Part shown: in pieces, positions 1-8,145 of the stretch
Numbering within the stretch: the stretch's first letter is position 1
Layout: each line of letters begins with the position of its first letter
Source: Shewanella sp. KT0246
GTDB taxonomy: Bacteria > Pseudomonadota > Gammaproteobacteria > Enterobacterales > Shewanellaceae
Assembly (NCBI RefSeq): GCF_019654955.1
Contig: NZ_BPEV01000021.1
Coordinates: 27,807-91,806 of the forward strand
DNA: 64,000 nt
Reading direction: 5' to 3'
Program-made: the position numbers and the translations under genes
The notes under the pieces: model-generated
The model's input: only the letters and a program-made list of their open reading frames with translations
What the model was told of the DNA's origin: nothing
Databases searched by the model: none

Positions 1-243
1 AATATTGGCCGTTTAAAAGTGTCTTTCTTTGGTCCATTTTACGGTGCGTATCAAATTCATGACTTAGTATCAGATGAACAAGGTGATTACCTAGCATCAT
101 TGGTTATCGGCCCTAATAATGAATACGCATGGATACTTGCACGTAACAACACACTATCTACTGATATTAAACAACGTTTTATCAGTAAAATGGAGCAATT
201 AGGCATTGAGCAAGAACAACTGATTTGGGTAAAACAAAACTAA
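1..243 (+). CDS. blc: Outer-membrane lipocalin Blc family, C-terminal part (5' end outside window)
   Basis: The frame is open from the first base, so this is the last 80 residues of a gene that begins upstream. The piece has the Blc hallmark KVSFFGPFYGAY followed by a strand pair and then a block containing YAWILARN, as in the bacterial lipocalin Blc, and it ends with IWVKQN, close to the IWVQQ ending of E. coli Blc. Blc proteins are outer-membrane lipoproteins that bind fatty acids or lysophospholipids and are expressed under envelope stress. The lipoprotein signal cannot be seen because it lies outside the window. A GTG at base 19 could be mistaken for a start, but the family sequence continues upstream of it (NIGRL). 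Confidence 0.88.
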   Translation, partial: NIGRLKVSFFGPFYGAYQIHDLVSDEQGDYLASLVIGPNNEYAWILARNNTLSTDIKQRFISKMEQLGIEQEQLIWVKQN

Positions 244-345
244 ATTGTAAATAGTGATCATAGCGTGGCTAAACCTCGTATACATAGTTGATTTAATTTT
301 AAACCTTGTCTCGATATTTGAGCCTTCCATCATATAGGTGCAGTT

Positions 346-894
346 ATGATTTTACCCTTATTTCCTCTTTCAATTTGTTTATTGCCTCAAGGCTTTACGC
401 AATTAAGGATTTTTGAACCACGCTATAAACGTTTAGTCACTGAATCGCTTAAATCTGGTGATGGATTTGGTTTATGTATGTTAAACAGTAATAACGAGCT
501 TATGCCGATTGGTACTTGGGTACACATTATAGATTTTGAGATGTTAGATGACGGATTGCTTGGGGTAAGCATTCAAGGTCAACAACGTTTTAAAGTTAAT
601 GATATTTTGATTGAAGACGATGGACTTAAACGTGGTAATGTCAGTTTAATCCCTGACTGGCCAAGCAGTAACATTGTGCCACATCAACAATATCTAAGTG
701 AAACGTTACAACAATTGCTCGAACAATACCCAACACATTTATCTCACTACAATGAAAGTGATTTTGATAATATTTCTTGGGTCTGTCAGCGATGGTTAGA
801 AATTATGCCTATTTCAGCTGAAGAAAAATACCAGTGCATCAACAGCCATAATCATGAAATGACCCAAAACTTAATCTCCAGCATCATTAAATAA
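346..894 (+). CDS. Lon N-terminal (LON substrate-binding) domain protein
   Basis: This 182-residue protein opens with PLFPLSICLLPQG and then RIFEPRYKRLV, the signature of the N-terminal PUA-like domain of Lon protease, standing alone without the ATPase or protease domains. Such stand-alone LON-domain proteins are common in proteobacteria and their role is unknown; substrate or adaptor binding is a guess from the Lon homology. The ATG follows an AGGTG-type ribosome binding site. The gene sits alone between the lipocalin and the sigma factor, and its last codons form one arm of a hairpin that probably ends the transcript. Confidence 0.85.
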   Translation: MILPLFPLSICLLPQGFTQLRIFEPRYKRLVTESLKSGDGFGLCMLNSNNELMPIGTWVHIIDFEMLDDGLLGVSIQGQQRFKVNDILIEDDGLKRGNVSLIPDWPSSNIVPHQQYLSETLQQLLEQYPTHLSHYNESDFDNISWVCQRWLEIMPISAEEKYQCINSHNHEMTQNLISSIIK

Positions 895-901
895 TGATGC
901 T
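880..901 (+). terminator. Hairpin overlapping the LON-domain stop codon
   Basis: A perfect 9-bp inverted repeat (AGCATCATT at 880-888 and AATGATGCT at 893-901, 4-base loop) contains the last sense codons and the TAA of the upstream gene and is followed by a modest T-rich stretch. It may be a weak intrinsic terminator. The T tract is interrupted, so this is tentative. Confidence 0.4.
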
Positions 902-1029
902 GTTAATTTTTACTTATATAAATGGCAGCCTTAACTCAGCTAATTCATAAAAAATTGAACTAAAATCGACAAAGAATAATTACAGCATATCGATAATCTA
1001 ACTATATTCTTATAAATCTCCAATCATTA

Positions 1030-1057
1030 TGATCTTTTTCTCAAACCGCCGCGTATC
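1030..1057 (+). promoter_or_regulatory. Possible ECF (RpoE/ChrR-type) autoregulated promoter
   Basis: TGATCT at 1030-1035 and CGTATC at 1052-1057 are separated by 16 bases, upstream of the sigma factor gene. RpoE/ChrR-type ECF factors recognise a TGATC-like -35 element and usually activate their own operon. The -10 part and spacing are from memory and not verified, so this is a suggestion. Confidence 0.3.
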
Positions 1058-1184
1058 AATCAATAAGTGACATATTGATGTTGTGAGTCAAAGCTGTTTG
1101 CACATGACGTTACAATCAAAAATGTTAAGACTTTCTTGAAGCTTTCTCTTTTGAGACTTCTTTTGACAATGCGAGCGAAAATAA

Positions 1185-1847
1185 ATGGAAAATTTTCAAT
1201 CACAACCTATAAAAAATCGCTATGATAAAGGCATGTTATCTAAAAATAATAATGCAAAACATAGTGCTATGAAATCAGAAGATACCAGTGACAACGAAGC
1301 TCAATATCTTGCCGAATTAATGCACCAAGTTGCTAATCAGCGTAGCAAGGCCGCCTTTGCGAAGTTGTTCGCACACTTCTCCCCAAAGATTCGAGCATTT
1401 GGCGTGCAAAGATTAAGTCAACAAGGCCTAGCGATGGATCTGGTTCAAGAAACCATGACGCGCGTATGGACCAAAGCCCATTTATATAATGCTGACAAAG
1501 CTGCTGTAAGCACTTGGGTGTTTACGGTAATGAGAAATCAGTGCTTTGATATGCTGCGTAAAGTACAAAATAACCGTGAAGACGCTTTTGGCGATGATAT
1601 ATGGCCTTTGTTTGAATCTGATGAAAGTGATGAAACAGAAAACGACTTTAAGCTGTCAGCCACTTTACTTAAACATGTTGATGACCTCCCCCCATTACAA
1701 AAGCAAGTTGTTCAAGGGATCTACATGCAGGAACTGACTCAACAAGAGCTGGCAGATAAATTAAAAGTACCAATAGGTACCGTAAAATCAAGACTAAGAC
1801 TTGGATTAGAAAAGTTAAAAGGCTTCATGGAGAAACATTATGATTAA
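1185..1847 (+). CDS. ECF-type RNA polymerase sigma factor, RpoE/ChrR group
   Basis: This 220-residue protein has the two-domain layout of an ECF sigma factor. Region 2 covers about residues 40-120, with DLVQETMTRVW (2.2) and STWVFTVMRNQCFDMLR (2.3/2.4). Region 4 covers about 160-215, with the helix-turn-helix QQELADKLKVPIGTVKSRLR. The coding end overlaps the start of the next gene, a ChrR-like zinc anti-sigma factor, by 8 bases, so the two are translationally coupled. In Rhodobacter sphaeroides the equivalent pair controls the response to singlet oxygen, and the same role is likely here. The first 35 residues are low complexity and the ribosome binding site at 1185 is poor; ATG 1233 is an alternative start. 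Confidence 0.93.
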   Translation: MENFQSQPIKNRYDKGMLSKNNNAKHSAMKSEDTSDNEAQYLAELMHQVANQRSKAAFAKLFAHFSPKIRAFGVQRLSQQGLAMDLVQETMTRVWTKAHLYNADKAAVSTWVFTVMRNQCFDMLRKVQNNREDAFGDDIWPLFESDESDETENDFKLSATLLKHVDDLPPLQKQVVQGIYMQELTQQELADKLKVPIGTVKSRLRLGLEKLKGFMEKHYD

Positions 1848-2535
1848 ATATCACCCAAATCAAGATTTGCTAACTCTCCATGCCCAAGGCGAATTACCAC
1901 TGTCGCTATCGATCGCAGTTTCGGCACATTGTGAGTTGTGTTCAGAATGTGCAGCCAAGTTAGCCTCGCTTACCTTAGCAGCGACTGAAGATAATTTTAC
2001 CTTATCGGCAATTAGTTCAGATGATAGCCAAATCAACGCTGAATTAGATTCAGACTTAGAGGCCTTACTGGCTGATATGATGACGGACGACAAGTTAGAT
2101 GTTGCAGACAGCTCACAACAAACAAATTCGACTGTCTCTAAAATCAATATTACAGTTAAAGGACAAGACTATAGGTTACCCCGCGCCTTTAGACAGCAAG
2201 TGGCTAACCAATGGCAAGGAATTGGTAAAGTTAGTCGCCTACGTCTAGATACCGGTGAAAACAAAGCCAGGGCAAGTTTATTACACATTGCTGAAAATGG
2301 CGAGATCCCGCAGCACAGCCACAAGGGTGAAGAGTTAACCTTATTGCTTGCAGGTGAGTTTAGTGACGAATATAACACTTATACCGCAGGTGATTTTATG
2401 GTGCTTAATAGTGAACATGAGCACAGCCCTAAAACGATTGAAGGTTGCCTGTGTTACACCGTTGTGGATGCGCCACTGTACTTCACTAAAGGGATCAGTA
2501 AATTACTCAACCCAATTGGTGAATTGATTTATTAA
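1840..2535 (+). CDS. chrR: ChrR-type zinc anti-sigma factor with C-terminal cupin domain
   Basis: This 231-residue protein pairs with the overlapping ECF sigma gene. The N-terminal anti-sigma domain has the zinc set His5, His30, Cys34 and Cys37 (the HX3CX2C motif). The C-terminal cupin (about 105-215) has His159, His161, Glu165 and His195. The spacings match the two zinc sites known in R. sphaeroides ChrR (His6/31, Cys35/38 and His141/143, Glu147, His177), so both metal sites look intact. ChrR holds its sigma factor in the cytoplasm until singlet oxygen or organic peroxide triggers release and proteolysis. An acidic, low-complexity linker (about 60-95) joins the domains. The start has a GGAG site and lies inside the sigma gene. 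Confidence 0.92.
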   Translation: MIKYHPNQDLLTLHAQGELPLSLSIAVSAHCELCSECAAKLASLTLAATEDNFTLSAISSDDSQINAELDSDLEALLADMMTDDKLDVADSSQQTNSTVSKINITVKGQDYRLPRAFRQQVANQWQGIGKVSRLRLDTGENKARASLLHIAENGEIPQHSHKGEELTLLLAGEFSDEYNTYTAGDFMVLNSEHEHSPKTIEGCLCYTVVDAPLYFTKGISKLLNPIGELIY

Positions 2536-3070
2536 TTCAATAAACACCTACTAAAGTATTGTCAGTGTATTAATAACCGATAATAAGGACCTAAAAAATC
2601 CGTCGTTCTGGTAATTATTGCGCTGACTTTACACTTTTTGGTGAATTAACATGCAAAAAAAAGCTATTTAGCTCACCTTTTCGTCTGAAACTGTTTTATT
2701 TTGAAAAAAATGTATTGCTATATAAAAAATATACGCATATTATCCTTTATGTTATTAAGTTAACTTGTATTTATTCGTTTACCCTTCTGTTAGTTATAAC
2801 CGCAACTGTAAACCCACACTACAAGTCATCCTGCAAAGTTAAACATTGTCATTAGTTTGTCATATGCCTATGTTCAACTATTCAAAGCAAGTATGTTGGC
2901 GATTAAAAAAATTAATCTATAAGCCTACTTGTAAGTGTAATGAGCACAACTAACTTAAGCACACACATTAGCTTCAATAAGCACAAACTTACGCAACACA
3001 ACTGCTTAAGGATAATTATTGTTATTACTTACTCACCATAAGGTGAAATTTCAAACAAGGAGTGTGGCAT
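2536..3070. other. Gene-free stretch upstream of the 57-residue protein
   Basis: No convincing coding sequence in 535 bases. It is AT-rich and must hold the promoter of the small gene at 3071. It contains an imperfect direct repeat: CACAACT-AA-CTTAAG at 2945-2959 and CACAACT-G-CTTAAG at 2997-3010, plus further AAGCACA copies between them. A GATAATTATTGTTATT stretch near 3010 resembles half of a Fur site only weakly. Confidence 0.5.
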
Positions 3071-3244
3071 ATGTCATACAACATTAATGGTCACGAAATT
3101 ACAGTTAATTTCCCTGTAAATTCAATATCATCAAACAAAAACTCAATAGCTTTTACTGACAGCCAAGGTAAAACTAAAACAACTTTTTCAAAGCGCACAG
3201 AAGCGTTAAAATTTATGAAATGGTTGATTACGGCTGACAAGTAA
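3071..3244 (+). CDS. Small hypothetical protein, 57 residues
   Basis: I do not recognise a family. The ATG at 3071 has an excellent AAGGAG site at 3057-3062, 8 bases upstream, so I prefer it to the GTG at 3062 that overlaps this site. The protein has no signal peptide or membrane segment. It starts with alternating hydrophobic residues (INGHEITVNFP) and ends with a basic amphipathic helix (RTEALKFMKWLITADK), suggesting a small alpha-beta fold. It stands alone downstream of the sigma/anti-sigma pair, separated by 535 bases, with a weak hairpin (3253-3268) after the stop. Good start signals make it a probable real gene of unknown function. Confidence 0.65.
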   Translation: MSYNINGHEITVNFPVNSISSNKNSIAFTDSQGKTKTTFSKRTEALKFMKWLITADK

Positions 3245-3444
3245 CACTTTCTATAACGCTTGCGTTATTCATTTGCTCAGTTACTCAATAAACATCGCTT
3301 CTCGGTATTTCATCTCACACTATACCGGACGTTTATTAGAACTGAGCAATATGAAAAGAACCTTCCTCTTTCAATCCCTTTATATTAATACTTCACTTTT
3401 ATTCTTCTCAAATACCCTTTAATCTAGTTTCAACGGACGCTCAA

Positions 3445-4458
3445 TCAACCATACTTTCGTTTATATCTAGCCAACATACTTGGGTTACCCAGTTGTCCAC
3501 CTTGATGCAAATACATCAATGGCAATGAACTGTCAATTTGTGGCTCTCTTGCTGGGCTTATCAGAAAATGTTCTAGCATAATAAAACCCACAGGGTCGTA
3601 TAGCAGTTCAAATTCAATTCCGGTTTCACACGCTCGTTGCCACATTTCGTAGCATTGCCGATTCAATTTACCGAAATGATATTTAATGCCATTTGAAATT
3701 ATTGTTGGGTGATAGGCACTATTATCAGTCAACTGATTAAATTGCAGCTTTAAATATTCGTCACCGCCCACACAGCTACATGTCAGTACATTCACTTTAG
3801 GCTTGTTATTACTTGCCTGCTTGATAAAGAAACGCTGGAGGAATAAAGCGGTAGTACCAGTACCTGAGGGCAGAAATAGATTTAATTCAATACAATTGTG
3901 CAGCTGCGCCCAATCTAAAATTTGCTTACCAAGTTGCTCAAGTCCAACAGAGGCATACTCACAGCGGCCGCCTTCAGGAATGTACAACTCATTTGCCAAT
4001 GCGTTTTTAGATAAACTCACCACATATTCTTCCAGTGATAAGTTTTGATCTACATTAATATAATCAGAGATGCTAACATTTTTAAAGTCAGTGGCACTTT
4101 CAAAGTCTTTAGCCTGCAGCTTGTCTATCGCAGATTTCTCTATGATATTGGCGCCATTATTTAATGCAGCAAGGTAATTGCCTTGAGGATTTTGCTTTAA
4201 GTAATCAGCAATATGATCAACATAATAATCGAGTTGCCAACCACGCATTTTAGCCAGCACAGCGAGTGAATGGAGCGAATTGGCTTGGGCTGAGCCATAA
4301 CCCACTACTTTACTGATGTGAGGGAAATCATTAGCTAAAAAATATTGAAACTTCCGCGCTTTATTACCACTAAAATCAGGGTGAATAAGGTCATCTCTTT
4401 TAACAAATATTTCTCGACCGGCAAACATCATCGACTCGACAGGAGTTGCAGCAAACAT
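3445..4458 (-). CDS. PLP-dependent D-cysteine desulfhydrase / ACC deaminase-like enzyme
   Basis: The 337-residue sequence belongs to the fold-type II pyridoxal-phosphate family of 1-aminocyclopropane-1-carboxylate deaminase and D-cysteine desulfhydrase. Near the N terminus it has FVKRDDLIHPDFSGNKARK, where the Lys of SGNKARK is the expected cofactor-binding residue, followed by VGYGSAQANSLHSLA, the usual substrate-binding Ser/Asn region. The phosphate-binding loop is probably LPSGTGTTALFL (about 195). True ACC deaminase activity is uncommon, and most bacterial members degrade D-cysteine or similar D-amino acids to pyruvate, so the exact substrate is open. The gene is monocistronic on the minus strand and its ribosome binding site is weak. 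Confidence 0.82.
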   Translation of the reverse strand: MFAATPVESMMFAGREIFVKRDDLIHPDFSGNKARKFQYFLANDFPHISKVVGYGSAQANSLHSLAVLAKMRGWQLDYYVDHIADYLKQNPQGNYLAALNNGANIIEKSAIDKLQAKDFESATDFKNVSISDYINVDQNLSLEEYVVSLSKNALANELYIPEGGRCEYASVGLEQLGKQILDWAQLHNCIELNLFLPSGTGTTALFLQRFFIKQASNNKPKVNVLTCSCVGGDEYLKLQFNQLTDNSAYHPTIISNGIKYHFGKLNRQCYEMWQRACETGIEFELLYDPVGFIMLEHFLISPAREPQIDSSLPLMYLHQGGQLGNPSMLARYKRKYG

Positions 4459-4751
4459 AACTTTTCACTTGTTAATTTATTTAAAAACTTTAAAGGAGTA
4501 TTTTACCTAATATTTAGTGAAAACCGCTATATCTAACTTTTACACTCAGAACTTACATAGTGTTAAAAACTTAACCCGCCTTTAAAACCCCAACACCAAA
4601 CACACATTTTACGTCTTACAATCAGAAGCTTACGATTAAAAACCGGTAATTTCAAACACTCCTTCTCTATAGTTGGCATATTTCTCGCTTATCAGTATAT
4701 AAGTTAACGATTAGGTTAATAATCAATTCAATCGAAATTAAGGGATTATCA

Positions 4752-5165
4752 ATGTCAGTGTTGAGATTAATATTTAATATTGCATGGTTCATCATGGGTG
4801 GTTTTGTGATGGGGCTTGCTTGGTGGCTTGCGGGCATCTTATGTTTTATCAGTATTATTGGTATTCCTTTTGGTCGCGCATGTTTCGTTATTGGTGAAAT
4901 GGCATTTTGGCCATTTGGTCAAGAAAATGTAAACCGTAAACACCTTTCAGGAATTGAAGACTTTGGTACAGGCCCATTAGGTATGGTGGGTAATGTGATT
5001 TGGTTTCTATTCTGCGGAATATGGTTAGCCATTGGCCATCTGACCCATGCATTAGCCTGTTTTGTTACCATTATAGGTATCCCATTTGCGATACAGCATG
5101 TAAAACTAGCACTATTAAGTCTTACGCCTATTGGTCAAACCATTGTAGCTAAAGAAAGCTATTAA
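4752..5165 (+). CDS. yccF: YccF-family inner membrane protein
   Basis: This 137-residue integral membrane protein consists of two repeats of the YccF domain. Each has hydrophobic segments ending in a short IIGIPF motif (ISIIGIPFGRACFVIGEMAFWPFG near 32-55 and VTIIGIPFAIQHVKLALLSLTPIG near 104-128). The family is widespread in bacteria and its function is not established. The ATG lies behind a GGGATTATCA spacer, and a terminator-like hairpin follows at about 5216. It is monocistronic. Confidence 0.88.
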   Translation: MSVLRLIFNIAWFIMGGFVMGLAWWLAGILCFISIIGIPFGRACFVIGEMAFWPFGQENVNRKHLSGIEDFGTGPLGMVGNVIWFLFCGIWLAIGHLTHALACFVTIIGIPFAIQHVKLALLSLTPIGQTIVAKESY

Positions 5166-5215
5166 CCGATATAACATAAAGTGGTTAGTATTAAGCTGAT
5201 AGCTAGATAATAACG

Positions 5216-5244
5216 AAAAAGGAAATCAATTGAGTTCCTTTTTT
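5216..5244 (+). terminator. Intrinsic terminator downstream of yccF
   Basis: AAAAAGGAA at 5216-5224 pairs with TTCCTTTTT from 5235, with a TCAATTGA palindrome in the loop and a T run after it. Because the 5' arm is A-rich it may also stop minus-strand transcripts coming from the EVE gene. Confidence 0.6.
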
Positions 5245-5294
5245 ATACACTTTTAATCACTTAGTTTTAAATATCAATGACAATATTAATGCAT

Positions 5295-5753
5295 TTACTC
5301 AAGGGACAATATGTAATCAAACTCTTGCTGAGTAACCGGTTGTACACTAAGTCTTGCTCCTTTACTGACGAGCACCATTTCAGCTAGATTAGGATCTGCT
5401 TTTAACTCTGTCAGCGTTATAATACGGCTAAATTTAGCTTTAAAAGTCAAATCTACAGCCACCCAGCGTGGGTTATCAATAGAGGAATTCGCATCAAAGT
5501 AAGTTGAAGCTTGATCAAAAGCACTTTGATCAATAAATGGCGCTGACGACACAGTGGCTAAACCCACAATGCCTGGCACTTTACAGCTAGAGTGATAAAA
5601 AAACACAATATCGCCAAGATCTACTTTATCCCGTAAAAAATTACGAGCCTGATAATTTCTGATCCCATCCCAAGTTTCTGTTTGATTTTCGCAATGTGCT
5701 AAATCATCAATACTGAACTCATCTGGCTCAGACTTCATTAACCAAAAAGCCAT
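5295..5753 (-). CDS. EVE domain-containing protein (thymocyte nuclear protein 1-like)
   Basis: The 152-residue protein begins MAFWLMKSEPDEFSIDDL and continues with WDGIRNYQARNFLRD and GDIVFFYHSS, the standard motifs of the EVE domain, a PUA-like fold thought to bind modified bases in DNA or RNA. It fills the whole gene, as in the common bacterial stand-alone form. Its start codon is one base beyond the stop codon of the upstream LysR gene, so the two are surely co-transcribed. The ligand is not known. Confidence 0.9.
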   Translation of the reverse strand: MAFWLMKSEPDEFSIDDLAHCENQTETWDGIRNYQARNFLRDKVDLGDIVFFYHSSCKVPGIVGLATVSSAPFIDQSAFDQASTYFDANSSIDNPRWVAVDLTFKAKFSRIITLTELKADPNLAEMVLVSKGARLSVQPVTQQEFDYILSLE

Positions 5754-5754
5754 A

Positions 5755-6666
5755 TCATGCTCCCTCTATTTGGCGCAGTTTATCAAATAATGCGAATTCT
5801 TCTAAAATTAAATCAGTAAATAACTGCCCTGCTCTACCAAGAGGTCGCTCTAGTGTTGAAACAAGTTGCGGCGTAAAACGAAACCGATGACCACCAACAA
5901 AATCTACAAGCGCTAACTGATTTGCAGCAAGTTCTTCATTAATTAGAAACGCCGGCATCCAGCCAAAGCCTAACCCTTTTAATAACGCATTTTTTTTCAT
6001 GATAAAACCTGACAAGTAAAACACTTTATCACCGCCAAATTGTAGCTCATCTCGCTGCTGAGTCGGTGCTGAGTCTTCAATGGTGAGTTCAACATGCTGT
6101 TGTAATTCAGTTAAACTGATTGATTGCTTAGTGGCTAACGGATGCTTCGCTGCACATACTAATAGGCTTGTTACAGTGGGCAACTGTTTAGCAGAGAAAT
6201 ATGGTGCGGCGGTATAATCTTTAACTAACATCAAATCCGCTTTATCTCGTTCAAATCGATGTTGAACTCCGCCTAAAAACTCCATATTCAACTGTACTTT
6301 AGTCGGCACATTATGTTCAGACATTCGTTGCAGCGCAGTCATAATAGGCTCCATTGGGAGTGCACCATCTATGACTAATTCAAGCTTTGGCTCCCACCCT
6401 TCACTAAAGCGACTCGCTAAGTGTTCAATATTGGATAAATGCTGCAGTAACCGTTGGCCTTCAGCTAAGATAACCTTTCCTTCTGGAGTTAATTCGGCTC
6501 GATATTGCTCGCGGTTAAATAATTGTACCCCTAAGTGCTGCTCAAGCTTTTTCACTTGGTAACTTACGGCTGATTGAGCCTTATGCAAACGCTCAGATGC
6601 TTTAGCAAAACTACCTTCTTCTACAAGTACTTGCAGAACATTAAAGGCTTCTACATCAATTTTCAT
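5755..6666 (-). CDS. LysR-family transcriptional regulator
   Basis: The 303-residue protein has the N-terminal winged helix of LysR regulators (residues 1-60, with FAKASERLHKAQSAVSYQVKKLEQHLGVQLFNR split by the recognition helix) and a C-terminal periplasmic-binding-protein-like effector domain (about 90-295). It is transcribed divergently from hmgA-hppD across a 237-base gap, which is the usual layout when a LysR protein controls its neighbour. It is followed directly by the EVE gene. Control of homogentisate catabolism is therefore plausible but inferred only from position; the effector is unknown. Confidence 0.88.
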   Translation of the reverse strand: MKIDVEAFNVLQVLVEEGSFAKASERLHKAQSAVSYQVKKLEQHLGVQLFNREQYRAELTPEGKVILAEGQRLLQHLSNIEHLASRFSEGWEPKLELVIDGALPMEPIMTALQRMSEHNVPTKVQLNMEFLGGVQHRFERDKADLMLVKDYTAAPYFSAKQLPTVTSLLVCAAKHPLATKQSISLTELQQHVELTIEDSAPTQQRDELQFGGDKVFYLSGFIMKKNALLKGLGFGWMPAFLINEELAANQLALVDFVGGHRFRFTPQLVSTLERPLGRAGQLFTDLILEEFALFDKLRQIEGA

Positions 6667-6903
6667 ATATCCCTCACGCTTAGGCTCTGTCCAATTGCCG
6701 TGACACTATTGTAAACAAATCGATACCATCAAAAAATCTGATTGAGTTAAGTGGTTTATTATTCTTTTTTTTGTTCATTCTAGCAACTAAATTGATAACT
6801 AGATCACAAAGTATTTGATTCTTTTGCGCTAGAAACACTAACAATAATCGTGCAACAAGCTAATCAAGGCTTATAAATGAGTAAATAGGGTTAAGGAGTC
6901 AGT

Positions 6904-8064
6904 ATGCCTTTTTATGTTCAGCAAGGTCAGATACCTGCTAAACGTCATATCGCTTTTAAGAAAGAGTCAGGCGAGTTGTACCGTGAAGAGTTATTTTCGA
7001 CCCACGGTTTTTCAAATATTTACTCCAATAAATATCACCATAATATGCCAACGAAGGCGTTAGAAGTCGCTCCATACTCACTAGAGCACGGTAAGGCTTG
7101 GCAAGATACATTAATTCAAAACTATAAACTCGACTCTCGCCAAGCTGACTGTGAAGGTAACTTTTTCAGTGCACGGAATAAGATTTTTTTTAACAGTGAT
7201 GTGGCGATGTACACCGCCAAAGTCACTACAGATACTGCTAAGTTCTATCGTAATGCATACGCTGATGAAATCGTATTTGTGCATCAAGGTGAAGGTAAAT
7301 TACTCAGTGAGTATGGCGAACTAGACGTTAAACAATGGGATTATTTAGTGATCCCTCGTGGTACGACTTATCAGCTTAAATTTAACGACTACGAAAATGT
7401 TCGTTTATTTATTATCGAGTCATTTTCAATGGTTGAGGTGCCAAAACATTTTCGTAATGAATATGGCCAGATGCTCGAATCAGCACCCTACTGCGAGCGA
7501 GATTTTAGAACTCCAACCTTAACAGAAGCAATTGTTGAACAAGGTGAGTTCCATCTTGTCAGCAAGTTTGGTGACAAATATCAAGTCACCACGCTTGAAT
7601 GGCACCCTTTTGATCTTGTTGGCTGGGACGGATGTGTTTATCCGTGGGCATTTAACATCACAGAATATGCGCCTAAAGTAGGGAAAATTCATTTACCTCC
7701 TTCTGATCATATTGTATTTACTGCAAACAATTTTGTTGTGTGTAACTTTGTGCCTCGTCTTTATGACTTCCACCCTGAGTCAATACCTGCACCTTACTAC
7801 CATAATAATATCGATAGTGATGAAGTCCTGTATTACGTCGATGGTGACTTCATGAGTCGAACGGGTATTGAAGCTGGTTATATGACACTCCATCAAAAAG
7901 GCGTCCCTCATGGCCCACAACCAGGGAAAACTGAAGCATCGATAGGCAAAACAGAAACCTATGAATATGCCGTAATGGTAGACACCTTTGCGCCACTCAA
8001 TTTAACCACTCATGTTAGAAACTGCATGAGTGATGACTACAACCGTTCATGGATTGAATCATAA
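6904..8064 (+). CDS. hmgA: Homogentisate 1,2-dioxygenase
   Basis: This 386-residue protein opens the aromatic ring of homogentisate to give maleylacetoacetate in tyrosine and phenylalanine breakdown. It is the shorter bacterial form (longer versions have about 430 residues). The start, after a clear AAGGAG, reads MPFYVQQGQIPAKRH. The C-terminal half is a cupin with the expected non-haem iron set, in YYHNNIDSDEVLYYVDGD (His and Glu) and in VPHGPQPG (His). It is followed after 81 bases by hppD, which makes its substrate, so the pair forms an operon. Maleylacetoacetate isomerase and fumarylacetoacetase are not in the window. Confidence 0.93.
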   Translation: MPFYVQQGQIPAKRHIAFKKESGELYREELFSTHGFSNIYSNKYHHNMPTKALEVAPYSLEHGKAWQDTLIQNYKLDSRQADCEGNFFSARNKIFFNSDVAMYTAKVTTDTAKFYRNAYADEIVFVHQGEGKLLSEYGELDVKQWDYLVIPRGTTYQLKFNDYENVRLFIIESFSMVEVPKHFRNEYGQMLESAPYCERDFRTPTLTEAIVEQGEFHLVSKFGDKYQVTTLEWHPFDLVGWDGCVYPWAFNITEYAPKVGKIHLPPSDHIVFTANNFVVCNFVPRLYDFHPESIPAPYYHNNIDSDEVLYYVDGDFMSRTGIEAGYMTLHQKGVPHGPQPGKTEASIGKTETYEYAVMVDTFAPLNLTTHVRNCMSDDYNRSWIES

Positions 8065-8145
8065 GCAGTATTTTGATTCAGCTTTAACCGATTAAAACGT
8101 CACCAAAGAGTGACGCTCAAAGCAAATAAAATTAAGGAAAACACA

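Noticed and set aside
1860..2378. Minus-strand open frames opposite chrR
   Set aside because: Shadows of the chrR coding sequence with no start signals.
3007..3030. Fur-box-like GATAATTATTGTTATT upstream of the 57-residue gene
   Set aside because: Only the first hexamer matches the consensus; such AT-rich matches are expected by chance here.
8110..8145. N-terminal extension of hppD
   Set aside because: AAGGA supports ATG 8146, and the extension has no family counterpart.
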